A stretch of 64,000 bases of DNA from Polytrichum commune. Lineage: Eukaryota; Streptophyta; Polytrichopsida; Polytrichales; Polytrichaceae. Below, piece by piece: positions 37,501-49,853 of the stretch (position 1 is its first letter; each line of letters opens with the position of its first letter). Under the pieces are notes generated by a model, which saw only the letters and a list, made by a program, of their open reading frames with translations, was not told where the DNA came from and ran no database searches. Position numbers and translations under genes: made by a program. The DNA lies in NCBI GenBank assembly GCA_950295325.1, contig OX485809.1, forward strand, positions 2,728,001 to 2,792,000, read 5' to 3'.

Positions 37501-40500
37501 CACCTTTCAATATGTGTCTACTTTGTTCCCATGCTGAATAAACAAACTCTAGAGAGTTTGTGTTAAAATGAGGGCCAATCGTTAGAAGGGATTCTATATT
37601 CGTCCAATCTTTGACGAAGCTCACTGCACTTTCCACAGTAGTTTGAATCCACAATTCTTTGCAAACTTAGTTGGTGCAGTGTTGCTTAATGTTACTTTTT
37701 TCCTTTTTTGAATTTATTAATATTAATATTATTTTCTGTTGTTGGACATTTGAATACAACTAAAACATGGAGAGATTCTCCAGCACTTGAGATAGCACCT
37801 GTGCCAAAAATTCATTTTCACGCCGCTTCAGGACTTCTTGGTGAGAGGACAGCTTGTCGGCCAACACTTCAAGCTTGCCTTTAGATGTTTCAACCTTATG
37901 GCGCTGGCGCTCAAGTCTGGTTGAAGCCTGATCTAGTTCTGCGACGCGGTCGATTATTTGGGAGCCAGCTTGTTCAATGTCAACTTGGAGCTTTCTCTGG
38001 CCATGAGAACAATCACGAAGAATATGAAGAACTAAGAATAATGTAGACAAGTAGCTAGCTTCAGTTGCATATGCTTCTTCTACACAACATTGTCAACAAC
38101 ATTCCTTCAATAAGAAATGAAGTTTGACGATTGGAGGTCTGTTCTATCACGTATTTATTCGTCTTGCCAGGGAAAAGAAATGTTTATTGGTTGGAACAAG
38201 ATCTCAGGAACAGTTTTGAGGAGTGATTACTTGCTAATACAAATTTCTTACCCAATTTCTCCCATGCGCATTAATATATTCCATCTATGCCCACAAAACA
38301 CTTGGCTTAAACTCATACCACCACCTGTCCATATCTAACCATTGAACCTTAACATCTGTGTGAGTTATCAAGGATTTGAATGCAACTTATTTGGCTGAGT
38401 GCTGAATTTCCCAGGCATTCATTTTTCCGGAGAATGAGAATAGAACTTTGACCAGGTTATAAGAGAGGAATACCAGCTCTTGTATTTGAGCCGTCAACTC
38501 CTCCTTCCCCTTTACGAAGCTATCAATTCGATTCTGCAAAGTCTCTTCTGCTTCTCGTTGCCATATCTGAAGCTCCATCTTTTTCGCATGTACTTCATGC
38601 AATTCTTTGTCAACTTCTCGCTTTGCTATCTCCAGGTCCCCCATTTGAGCATGGTACTCCTTGGCATGATTTCGGACCTATAAGTAATGATCATCAGTTT
38701 AGTGCAGTGTGAAATATAGAATATTGAGCATATTTGAAAGCTCTTAGTTATTAAAATTGGCCAGTTTCTGCCAGGCAGATTTGTAATACAAGATTCCCTT
38801 CCACATCCAGGAGAGAACTGTGCTTGGCAAGGTCAACGCAAGCGGGAATCTCAAAATGGGCACATGCTGTGAGCAGTTAGTCAGGATAAATCTCTGTGCA
38901 TGACAACGGCCTTAATTTAACCACAATCACAACACTTACTTCTTTAATGTGCGCATCATGTTTGACCTGCAAGTCCCTCTCCGTTGCCCAGGCTCGAGCC
39001 TCCATTTCTGCAAGTCTATTGATCTCCTCGTGTGCAACTCTCCTTTCCTCTGCTAGCTTCTCTAGGTCAGCTTTAATTTCCTCTTCTTTAGCTTCTAATT
39101 TTTTATACCGGCTTGTAAGGCTCTCCTGCTTGACCTTCAGTTCTTGGGACCAGGTTTCCTGTTCCTGCACCAGCTTTGCATGCAAGGCCTGCAACAGATA
39201 CGACCGGTTCCAAGCATATGTAAACTAGGAAGTGCGACCTATTGACCTGTCGAGATACATGAACTATACTCCGCTCCAACTGAAACTGCAAAGATGAAAT
39301 ATCTTTTGCAGCAGCAATACTTACAATTGATATGAAGGAGGGCTGTGGTAGTTTTTCTGAGGAGTAAAACAATTTACAACAATTTTCAGAATTTAGAGCC
39401 CTACCTCAGATTGCTCCTTCTCTTCTCTTGCAAGATCTTCAATCTGTTGGAGATTTTTCTGCTGCATTTGCAACTCTTTCTCTTTATCACGAAGTCTGTC
39501 CTCCCACTTCCTTACACGCTCCTCAACCGATTTAAGATATTCAGCAGATTCCCGACGCTCCTTAGCTGTTCGAGCCCATGCATCCTCTGCACTTTTCTTG
39601 GCAATACGGGCATCAGAAATGGCTTCCTCTGCGTCTTTCATACGCAACCTATCCCTTTCCAGACCAGCAAACAATTCTCTTATTTTGGACCTCTCTTGTT
39701 CCAATTGCCTTTGTAATCCAGTGATTCGTTTTTCCCTCTCATCAAGGTTGTTCGTCTTCTCATCTACAGCAGCACCCTGCCGCTTTAACTCTTTCTCAAG
39801 TTCTTGAAGTGAAACTTCTTTAGCGCTTATTTTTGCCTCTGTTTCTTTGAGGGTCGACAGAAGCTTCGCCTTTTTTTTCTCCTCTATCGACCTATTCTTT
39901 TCTAGCTGATCTGATTTTGATTTAAGTTCCTCTTGCAACTTTTTTAAGGCAGAATTTTTGGAATCTATCTCCCTCTCCCTTGCTGCTACCTGCCTCAATC
40001 GATCTTGGACCTTCTGCTTCTCTCTATTCATCTGTTCCTGGTCATCATGCAATCTCTGTGATGTGAGCCTCAATTCTTCTTGTAGAGCAGAAATCTCAAG
40101 TGCTCTACCATCTATATTTGACTCGTGCACAAAAAGATCCGCTGCTTTTTTCTGCACTTCTGCCATGGATGCGGCTGCTTCCCTTTCACATTCTGCCACA
40201 GCCTGTTGATCAGGTCATCAATCAAGATTTTAGAAATTATGCTCTACTAACTCATAGCAGATATTTCTCTCGACACCAAGATACTCTGTCCAGAGCCTTG
40301 CGGTGTTCTAGCAATTAAATGCAGTGCTATCTTTCTGATACATACTGAACTAGTAAGCCAAATCAATGAAGCTAAGTTCAGTAAAGAGTTAATAAAAATG
40401 TTACTCTCGAGACCTTATCAAACAGTCTGGAATGAAGATGCCGCTGAACAACCTTAGTTAACAATTATTTTCCATGCTTGTATTTTGAATGGAACAACAT

Positions 40501-43500
40501 TAGTGAGCACTGGAGATCCTTTTTTTCCTACTTATCTTTATTAAACAAATGATCACCAAAAGCGTGAATTCTAGGTTTTATGTCTGGCATGATCAAAGCA
40601 CCTTCCGACGTTCTTGGAGGTGAGTGACCCAAAGAATAAGGTTGTCACGTTCCTTTGCAAGCTTTACTCTTTCATCTTCCATACTCGAGGCTTGTTCTTC
40701 AGCACATTTCATCATAGCTTCAGCTTTGGAGCACTGCTCACTTGCAGCTTCCTTTTGCTTAGCCATCTCCTCCTGCATTTTAGACATTCGAGTCCCTTCT
40801 TTTTCCAGCACTGTGCCCCACTTTTGAAGGTGAGTCTCACGGCTCATATAGGTAACCAGGCGTTCACAGATTCCAATAACTGTGGAGCACCATTCCTCAC
40901 ATTTTCCTTCCGCTGCTAGGAAAGCCATTCCATCAAAAGTAGCACTTTTCCTATCCTTCTGTGAGATTTCCGGTTCAAAACCAAAAGAGTGATCACCAGA
41001 ATAGGATCCTAAGTCAACTGATTCTCTTAGCTCTAGCCAGGCATTTTGGAGAACTTTGTCCTTCTTTTCGAGTTGCCAAAGGACGTCCTTCAATGCTGCA
41101 CAGAGTTTCCTCATCACCGTCTTTCCGGTTTCTATTGACTTTAGTTTCTCTGCCATGTCACTATTCTGCCGCTGTAAACATCAATTTCCATGAATGTTAG
41201 TCGAAGATTTCATGTCTGTAAATAGAACAACTGAAGCTTAGCAATGTCGTTGGGGGGGGGGGGGAGGAGAAGATTTCAGAAAAAGAATCCACAGTGCTTC
41301 AAATCGATTACATATCCAATGTGAATCAGGGTTAATGTCGTATTTCAGTTGAATCAGCACAAGAATTGTTATACTGAAGTAGTACTGAAAATGCAACTTC
41401 GTCTACTACAGAAGTGATCGACTAATATCTGTCACATTTCCCTACACTTCGATTGTGATGGGAAGGTGTCCACCTCCTTTTCTCGCTGCCCATCATGTTC
41501 CCGGTGACTCAAAGCATCCTCACACCTATTAATGGCAAGCCTTTCCTGAGAAAGTTTCTGCTGTTCCTCAAATAATTTCTCTTCAGCAATCCTTAGGGCT
41601 GCCTCCCTTTTGGACAACCTTAACTCCCAATTTACCTGCAAAGTGGACGGATTCTTCTGACTATTAATGTGGTTTCACAATAATCGTTTAATTTCATTCA
41701 GGCCTGACGGTGTCCACTGTAGAATCTCTAGCAAATTTTTGATTGATTGAACAAAAAAGTAACTCAGTATGTATCTATCAAAATCCAGAAGAGGCATCCG
41801 ATGCCTGACCATCTCTTTGCTTGAGATATCAATGAATCAAACTTGAGGTAGAAGTGGAAGCAAAATAGGGTCTCTTGTAGTAATCTTGGCTCACTGCTTG
41901 TACAGATCTACAAGGAAGATCCCCGAAAGCATTGAGATTTGCCACTTTGACCTCTCAGCTAATCGAACTGAACACAAATCCCAGTTTACCCTTGTAGGGT
42001 AGAAAATTAGGGAACGTCTTAAAAATGTAGGAACTAACCCTGCAAAGTCTGTCCCCCAGCTTCATGTTATCTGCTTCTAGATTGTCATTCTTGTCAATTT
42101 GAACTTCCAGCTTCAACACGTTGCCTTTCATTGACGTCAGCTCATTGGCATTGTACGTTGACATTTCATTTGCAAAAAACTGATTGGCTTCTGAGAAATT
42201 CTGCATTGGGATGCAATAAACATCAGCCAAAAGTTATTCTTTCATGATCTATCTGAAGACATAATTCTTGTCAAAAATTCACTGAAGACATTGATGCAGG
42301 ATGAAGGATATATCAAACAATTATCTGACACTCAGTGTAATGGTCAAATTATTTTGTATGAAGCTACAAATGCTGCCCAACATGTACTAGATTTTCCCAA
42401 ATCGAGCAAATAATAAAATGAAAAAAAAAAAAAAAAAAAAACTTCTAACCTCAGATGGATGAGATTTCGGCTTGAGCACTCCCTCCGTCAAAATGCTCCG
42501 ATCCGCAAGAACTCGCCAAGCTACATTTCTGTGTGACAGGAAAGGCGGGTGCTTCAAATTTCAAATTGCACGAACACAAACAGAGTAAACGGAATTTTTT
42601 AAATAAGTTGACACCGTTGCAACATGTATCCCTCATCATTTCCGTCCCCTATCCCCAAATCTAAACACATTTTGCGTTTCTTACTTGCGCTACGGCACTT
42701 AAGTTTTAAAGGCTCTTGATTCGACATACATATGCCAAATCCCTCCCTTCCACTCCCTCTAGAATTAAAGACCATTGTGTGTGGACCACGGGACCATAGA
42801 GGTCTTGGCTCTTGATTTCAATACCCTTGAGAAACTAGATGAAAACCGTATGCAAGGAGCTTAAGACTAGAATTTGTCCCAGAAAAGAGCTAGGACTACA
42901 GCTTCAAACAATGGAAATCCACCGAGAAGGCAGTTTCAACGAAATGCCAGGTTTTGGATTCTCGAAGAGATAGATGGATATCAAAGTGTCCTGTAAAGAA
43001 AAGAGATTAAGTCAGAAATGTACCTCGGCGGGGATGCTTTATAGGATGATGTGTTCAATTGCACCTCCTCTTTCGCTGTGAATGTTGGTGCAGCACTTGG
43101 GGGAGATCTGGACTGATCATAGTGTGCAGCACCCAACATATTTGTGGCCTCCAGAGAGGGTAATGGTGACTCTGGAGGCCCCTTTCCAGATGAATAGGTT
43201 GCAGGGTCTGAAGATGTAGGATTGCAGCTTTCCACCACTTCAACAGAGTTAGTTGAATACTCTCGTGATGATATATTTGGATTTGAGGAGGGTGTTGGAC
43301 AAACCTCCCCAAAAATATCTTGAAGGTTGAGATTGTTGTCAAATTCCATTACAGGCTCAGATTTTCTATATGGAGGCAGTCGGGTTAAGGATGCACAGCT
43401 AACATGCTTCTCATGCCCTGAAGAAGGAGATTTTGAGTTCGTTGAAGTTGCTGGATTCAGAGGAGGTTTGTCTCGATAGACAGTAGGTACCGTGGCCCTT

Positions 43501-44648
43501 GTGTACATCGCATCACTTGACGGTGATATGTGTCCATCTTTGGAAGTTCTGCCTGAAGACTCCAAAGGGGAGATCGGCATGGACAATGAGCTTGTGGTCA
43601 CTTGGGCGACAGATGGATACACTAGAGATGACGAGTGGTCATCCTTCAGAACATTCACATCTTTCCCAGAGGTGGCTATTGCTGCCGGTCTTCTGTGTCG
43701 TGACGAGAAAGGGGTCCTACCAGAATTCAATGCCGAGGGACTGCCAGTTCGGCTGGAAGCTGATGAAGCTCTATCACTAATTTGTGCAGACCTTACTGAT
43801 GATGTATGATTGGCAAACAAGGGGTTGGAGTAGGATGATGCCGCAGATGACACAGGATGTTCCTGAGAACGGTTTGGGGGGAAGTTTGTTGTTCCCTTCT
43901 GTGGTACATCCTTCTCAACTTCCCATTTGGCGGACTTTTTCTGGAAGCTCAGCCACTGTAGAATAGCAAAGATGAATCAATGAGAGATGAATACTATACT
44001 ACATTTCAGTCCATGCATTTAGAATCTACTATCCAAGGCTTATGGCCGTATCCACCCTATAACACCCATGTCAATCTTTACCAACAAATTGCAAGAGACC
44101 ATTGCCCACGATGTTGACCTTAAGATCCACTTAATATTTCATGCATACTGTTCTAAGAGTTAGGAAAATCATATATAAATCATGAGTCAATCTAGAAAGC
44201 CTTATGTTATCTCTGGGCCTCAAGCTTCTCAGAGTCTAATATATTTACCTGTGTCACAAGCTGTAGAATAGCAAACATGAATTAATGATAGATCAATACT
44301 GCAATTCAGTCCACGAATTTAGTTTCCATTATTCGAGGTTTATAGCCGTATACACCCCATAACACCCATGTTACTAATTACCGACATAGTGCAAGTAAAC
44401 ATTGTCCCACGATGTTGATCTTAAGTTCCAATCCATGTTTCATGCATAATGGTCTAAGAGTTGATAAATCATGAGTCAATATACAAACTCTTTTGTTATG
44501 TCTGGGTCTCAAGCGTCTTGGAATCTAAAATATTTACCTGTGTCTCAAGCTGCTCAAAACGCCTTGCAATATCACGGGCCACAGACATATCATCTGCAAC
44601 TGATGTTCCACAGCGTTCAATTTGCATGCCTCTGCCACATTCTCCCAT
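31546..44648 (-). CDS. Giant coiled-coil protein, 17 exons, 2164 residues
   Basis: Minus-strand exons: 44648-44538, 43955-43024, 42528-42450, 42200-42039, 41635-41474, 41171-40602, 40202-39405, 39188-38940, 38677-38474, 37996-37799, 37329-37210, 36827-36500, 36142-35979, 35598-35131, 33859-33632, 33431-33322 and 33157-31546. Every junction keeps frame; exon 5 uses a weak GAG|GTGGAC donor. Residues 1-60 are mixed (RRFEQLETQ|WLSFQKKSAKWE). Residues 60-350 are Ser/Pro-rich and look disordered. About 375-1830 is nearly continuous heptad coiled coil, rich in Glu, Lys, Gln and Leu (for example REREIDSKNSALKKLQEELK). The last ~330 residues are low complexity with a second short helical part. No signal peptide, membrane segment or motor domain is seen. 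Such a layout suits cytoskeletal, centriolar/basal-body or nuclear-envelope scaffolds; I cannot assign a family. The ATG has TAG just upstream in frame and a good AACATGG context. Confidence 0.82.
33860..35130. other. Longest intron of the coiled-coil gene (intron 14), repeat-bearing
   Basis: A 1271-bp intron. Besides the MITE candidate it holds a short phrase repeated at about 34130-34200 and 34640-34690 (GACA(C/T)TTGG(C/T)ATT, GCTCAATAAT). No exon is missed inside it: exon 14 ends in phase 0 and exon 15 starts in phase 0. Confidence 0.5.
34282..34637. mobile_element. Candidate MITE in intron 14 of the coiled-coil gene
   Basis: The ends GGAATCACGTGAGTG and CACTCACGTGTATTCC are inverted complements apart from one inserted base. 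A second inner block (CCCCCCTA near 34309 against TAGGGGG near 34600) is also inverted. The interior is AT-rich and non-coding. No clear target duplication is seen. Confidence 0.55.
43956..44550. repeat. ~305-bp tandem duplication of intron 1, coiled-coil gene
   Basis: CTGTAGAATAGCAAA begins units at 43956 and 44261. Each unit ends with ATTTACCTGTGTC(A/T)CAAG (about 44243-44260 and 44533-44550). The unit spans the intron plus about 12 bases of exon 1, so both the splice acceptor and the splice donor are duplicated. A 12-nt exon-like piece, 44249-44260 (minus: CTTGTGACACAG), lies between a TTCTACAG acceptor and a GTAAAT donor. Confidence 0.8.
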
Positions 44649-44826
44649 GTTCTAAGAAAATACTGGCCAAACCTACAAGCCGACAGAATTTTTTTAGAAA
44701 ATGAGGACTTCCACCAGAACCCTTCAGCAGTGAAGGCCTCACATGTCAAGAGTGCGTCTGAGGAAAGAGGTTTTATTTCTATATTTTGGCTTGAGGAATG
44801 ATAATATAAACGCAAAAAAGAAGACA

Positions 44827-46500
44827 ATTTCTAAACATGAACAAACGACAGTCATAAGGTTATTATGGTTCAAACCAATATTGGAATAATATATAGGTGA
44901 ATGCATGGTATCAATACATAATATCAATAATGGTATTAAGGAAACTTCCCAACGAGTATCAAAAACTGTAATTTCAGTCACATATTGATACTTGATCGGT
45001 ATCACAAGATGAGAGAATCTTTGTATACCCAAGTTATCATTTGAATCAATACCATTGTAAAACCATATTCATACTAGGGCAAGTTTACCTAAATGTTCTT
45101 GGATGGTATATGGACCCAAATGGCTCAAAAAACAAAAATTTCCTCAGCTACCCATACCCTACTGGTATCAAAAACATGTCAAATCCTCATTATATACTTG
45201 CAAGTGGTATCAAAAAAAAGGTGATACCAAACTCAACACTGGTTCAAACTCTCTGGAGACTGTCAAATTTGGGCTATTTACTGGATTTAGAATCATACAT
45301 TTAGGTGAACAGTTCTTCAAGATGTTCAACACTGGCCTCCTCTCCGCATGAAGACGTAATTCTACTCTATATATGATAGAACTAAGTGTCACCTAGTCAA
45401 TAGAAGCCCTCCAAGACAAGCAGAATAGAAATGCTTACCTAAATGATGGTGAATAGAAAGCATCCAATTTAGGGCTGGAATTTGCCTTATTAAGATTGGA
45501 ACCTGGAATAAAAGAAACAAAACATTCTGGATCAGGACATTGTGCCAAGTATGATACATAATCTGCTTAATTCATTATTTCCTAATTACATTTCAAGTTG
45601 TCATAACTTCCTAACCGACAATAAGTTTCAATGAAATAACAACAAACTAAATTATATTATTCGAGAGAAGAACTTCATCAATGGGAACGAGAAGAAAATC
45701 TGGAGTATCTACAAAACACTTCAAGCATATTGAAACCTGCCTATCTATCTACGACAACAATAATGTACTCCACAACTTGAACCTCTATTACAGGTCCGAA
45801 ATTCTATTCAGAAATGATACACCAACTACATGTAAAGAAAATCAACATGGCGATCAACAGCATTCTGATGTCGTTACCAAGTCGTCTACTCTTGATCGAA
45901 TCCACGTAGTTTAATCGTATTGCCTCTGTCGAAATTCTCTTGGATTTTCACATACATTATCATAAAAAAATAGAAATCCTATGCTGAATTCCACCTATCC
46001 TTAAACTGTCAAACCTTTTCTGGAAATTCAAAAGCAATTGACAATACCTTCACAACGAGATGGTTAAGATATATACTCGGCAAACTGCTTCGATTCTTCA
46101 CCAAATAGCGCTCCGAGAATCGCATTCTCCTCCCCGTCGGTTAATTGATCACCATATAAAGTACAAATTCATTCTTTCTTGGTTAAATTTAGAGAAAATG
46201 CGAGAATAGACACCGAGAGTAGCGCAGAGAGGGGACCATGCGACGCTGAAGAAACCATCGCCATTTCTTGCCCCCGTCCGCCTGGTACATTTTTCTGACC
46301 TGCTTAACCCCCGGTTACGTGGATGAAAAATTGGATCTCTCATCTACAATGATCGTAGATAAAGATCTTCATTCTTGCCAAATACGTAGATTCTGGGCTG
46401 ATTTACTTTAGCCCGAGTTTAATCTGAGGGTTACGGGTGAAGGCCAGGATGTCGGGAACGGTTGCAGTTGGGTCCCCGTTCGCCGTCCTCATGAGATGAC
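44827..46500. other. 5' region of the coiled-coil gene
   Basis: Holds the presumed first leader intron and promoter. No TATA box was chosen with confidence. Several short open frames exist (46149-46343 minus, 45681-45914 plus) but none resembles a known protein. Confidence 0.35.
45439..45502 (-). other. Candidate 5' UTR exon of the coiled-coil gene
   Basis: On the minus strand a TTTTATTCCAG acceptor precedes 45502 and a GTAAGC donor follows 45439, framing a 64-nt exon. None of its frames joins the frame starting at 44648 without a stop, so it would be leader sequence. Transcript data would settle it. Confidence 0.35.
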
Positions 46501-46506
46501 TAGTGA

Positions 46507-46877
46507 AAAAGGTAAGGTACTACTTACCATAATTGGGTATTAAGTATAGTTTCTAATGTGGTTGAAACTTAACCCTAATTACTATACTAAATGTCATATT
46601 TAGTGGAACTTATTATTTTTAGTCACATAATGCTATATATATATATTGTATATAGATAGATTATATTCTTGATGTGTTTTTCTACCAAGTAAAGTTGTTA
46701 ATGTTGTATATATAATGTCCACACAAACAATTTGACAAATTTTCACAAAAATATGAGATATATATAGTAAATAAATATAGCATTGCATAATATGAAATAG
46801 TAAGTGACACTAAATACAATATTTAGTGTACATATGAGGATATTTCAAAAAAATGGTAACTTACTCTATACCCTTTT
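46507..46877. mobile_element. Possible AT-rich MITE
   Basis: The ends AAAAAGGTAAGGTACTACTT and the complement of the right end (AAAAGGGTATAGAGTAAGTT) are loosely inverted. The interior carries ACTAAAT...ATTTAGT hairpins near both ends (about 46590 and 46810). No target duplication is seen. Weak case. Confidence 0.35.
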
Positions 46878-47575
46878 CCTTCCTAGAGGTAGGTACATCA
46901 TTGTAATCGTGTACCCTGTGATCATGGTGTCAAATTAGTGTGAATATATGCCAGATTATTTATTATCGTAATATGCTTTTAATTATTTAAGATTTTGAAA
47001 GTTCAAAAACAAAAATGTTAGGAATATTTGTAAAATTTGTATCAAATAAAGGATTTTTAAATACTAACATATTTTGTGTCAAATTGACCATGATTATATG
47101 GTATCATCTTTAAATCTCAATTAGGAAAATGCATGCATGGTTATCCTCTATTTATCTCGTGTGGGTCACTACAATACTTCTCAAGTCAATAAGGAACTAC
47201 ATACATACATTAATGTGTAAAGGGGATTAACAGAGTTCTTTTTTAGCATTTGAATACCCTCATTTAATCACATATTTATTTATTTATATATATTCGTTGC
47301 TACATGTAAGTCTTTTTTTCCCTTAACTAATGTCCACCCAATAGTAATTATAATTTTTTGGGCTTTGCATATGGTACAAAGAAATAAATAATATACAAAC
47401 AACATATCATGCAACTCATATTGAAGTAAATTTGGACAATTTTCCAAAATTTAAACTTTTTGGCTAGTGCAATTCTATGAGGATTTCATTGATACACTTT
47501 TGATATACTTCAATCCATGAAAGATATGTGAATCCTTAGTGACTACCTGAATGTTATGCTCTTAAAACATGATGA

Positions 47576-47833
47576 ATCACTATATTAGTTAATTTGAGAC
47601 TTTCTCTTGTCTCAAAATTAATATATGGATCACAACAACATGGTCTAATGTTTGGGTCGTCCTACCTAAACCATCTTGATATGAGTTCTTAATTGGGTTC
47701 TTGGTATGAACACCCGCTTCAAAGTATTTGCATCTTACAACATTCCTCAATATCTGTGTGATTTTATCCACGTTCTTATATTTGTAATTGTCTCAAAATG
47801 CTAAAAAAGTCCCAAATTAACGAATATAGTGAT
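47576..47833. mobile_element. MITE, twin copy 1 (258 bp)
   Basis: Starts ATCACTATATTAGTTAATTT and ends AAATTAACGAATATAGTGAT, inverted complements apart from one base, continuing to GAGACTTT/AAAAGTCCC. Flanked by ATGA at 47572-47575 and 47834-47837, a 4-bp target duplication. It is identical to copy 2 except at one base inside the left TIR. A 60-codon minus-strand frame inside is conserved only because the copies are nearly identical. Confidence 0.85.
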
Positions 47834-47837
47834 ATGA

Positions 47838-49587
47838 AAGAAAAACATATTTATTTTTTGATGTTAAATCTATATAACTACATGTTGAAATATGAAAATG
47901 TAATCAAAATAACTGCTACAATACTATCACAAGCAACACTACATATTCTATCAAAGGATCCTACCATAAGATCTTATTGGAGGATCCTATGATAGAATTC
48001 AACATGTTACAATTATGGACTTGGACTTAGTCCAATTATGCGAACACTTACAGGATGCTTACAATGTTAAAGTTTGTCCCTCTGGTTCACTTCGGAACCT
48101 CAAATCTAACATGCTTACATTGTTGGTACTTGCCCTTTTTGTTTACTTGTTGGGCTTCTGTCTCGCGGTCTCCCCCTTCCTACTAGTGTCATCCTACAAA
48201 TGATCCACGTCTTGAACCAGGATGGTTGGGTAAGGAACTGATGACTTGGACCTAGCAACTAGGAACAATCAACCTCTTATTATTTTATTAGTAACCCCTA
48301 ACCAATGACTTGACTGACTTCCCTTGTCTCGTGCCCTCAAGGTTTAAGCGCCGATGGTTAGCTTTGAACCATAATCATATTTGTTACCACCCAAGGTCAT
48401 GTACCTCAACCAATGGTTGCATGTTTTTGACCTGAGCAAGCATCATTTTAGGGGCGGGGGGTTCCGATCCACATGATTACCTTTACCAGGGTGGTAATAT
48501 GGAGTGATCCAAGGACAATTCTAGTCTAGTTCCTAAGACCCCCTTTTGATTGGCCTTTTGCCTACTTCCTTGATTGCCATCCCCTATTTCTTATTACTAA
48601 CCTTACAAATTAGGTAGTCACTGTGGATCCCACTTTTCTTCTTTGCCCCTCTACATTTTATACATTCTATAACACAAAATTGTATCGCATGTTGGTTCTT
48701 ACAACCTGAGTAGGTTCCTCACACTTCTACATCCTTTCATAGAGGTGGATGTCTAGCAACTACTCTTCCTAAGAACCCACTCAACAAGCTGAGGGGTTTG
48801 CCCTATTGTTTTACCCCCCAAAAACAATTTCCCTACTTCCTTTTTCCTCTTATACCCTTAGCTCTGCATCCGCTACTTACTTGACTCGAATCTTAATTTT
48901 TTGTTGTTTGTCCTATGAGTCCTTGATAGTTGTCTTGTCAACATTTTTGACTACTACCCAACTGACCTATCTTTAACTGCATGTTGCCAATTCAACTACT
49001 ATTCCCATATTTGCACTTCCCTTAACATTTATCCTAAATTCAACATTTATGTAAGACATTTAACTATATTCATTACCTACCCCTAATATACAAGTGCAAG
49101 AAAGACCAAGAAAACACTACACACAAGAAAATTAACATACGTAACAATAAGAACAAACCTTGTTCCATCTAGACTAACATCTATTGATGCAAATCAAGTC
49201 TAGCGAGAAAGCGTACGAATCATGAAATTATTTATTCTCAAGATCTCATCCACAACATAAGATGGTACATTTGAACTCATAATTCTTTGTCCAATCCTAG
49301 GCAAAATCCAATGCTAACTCAAACTTTCCAATTTCTCTACCACACCACTTTTCACCCAACCTATATTGATTATACTCATACATTTCATAGTACTTTTTAA
49401 ACCCTTTCTCATGACTAAGAATATTATTGATTTATAGCTTCAAGTAATTAGAGACACCTACCCCATTCTTCTCCACATATATGCACTCTAAACGACCGAG
49501 GTCACCCACTCAACCTACACCTTCAAAAATATCTTGATAATTTGATTACTTCAACTTGATCATATCATGTTTGCAATGACATTTCAC
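47838..49587. other. Segment between the twin MITEs, no gene seen
   Basis: No supported coding region. The 47945-47998 palindrome is the only structured feature. Frames at 47798-47992 and 48015-48203 are short and unrecognised. The plus strand from 48000 to 49100 is rich in C and T and may be a decayed mobile element. Confidence 0.45.
47945..47998. repeat. 54-bp near-perfect palindrome
   Basis: ATTCTATCAAAGGATCCT at the left mirrors AGGATCCTATGATAGAAT at the right as an inverted complement, with AAGATCTT at the centre. Only about four of the 54 positions are unpaired. It would extrude as a long hairpin. Confidence 0.8.
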
Positions 49588-49591
49588 TAGT

Positions 49592-49849
49592 ATCACTATA
49601 TTCGTTAATTTGAGACTTTCTCTTGTCTCAAAATTAATATATGGATCACAACAACATGGTCTAATGTTTGGGTCGTCCTACCTAAACCATCTTGATATGA
49701 GTTCTTAATTGGGTTCTTGGTATGAACACCCGCTTCAAAGTATTTGCATCTTACAACATTCCTCAATATCTGTGTGATTTTATCCACGTTCTTATATTTG
49801 TAATTGTCTCAAAATGCTAAAAAAGTCCCAAATTAACGAATATAGTGAT
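49592..49849. mobile_element. MITE, twin copy 2 (258 bp)
   Basis: Same element and orientation as copy 1, with intact TIRs (ATCACTATATTCGTTAATTT at both ends). Flanked by TAGT at 49588-49591 and 49850-49853, again 4 bp. The separate duplications show two independent insertions, 1.76 kb apart. A 4-bp duplication with a CACTATA-like terminus fits a CMC/Chapaev-type transposase better than Tourist or Stowaway; this is inference. Confidence 0.85.
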
Positions 49850-49853
49850 TAGT

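Noticed and set aside
40614..40919. Plus-strand Ser/Cys/Phe-rich frames across the coiled-coil gene
   Set aside because: They are antisense shadows of Glu/Lys/Gln-rich coiled-coil exons.
47576..49849. LTR retrotransposon with 258-bp LTRs
   Set aside because: The two direct repeats each have their own terminal inverted repeats and their own 4-bp flanks, the outer flanks do not match each other, the termini are not TG...CA, and the interior has no gag/pol-like sequence.
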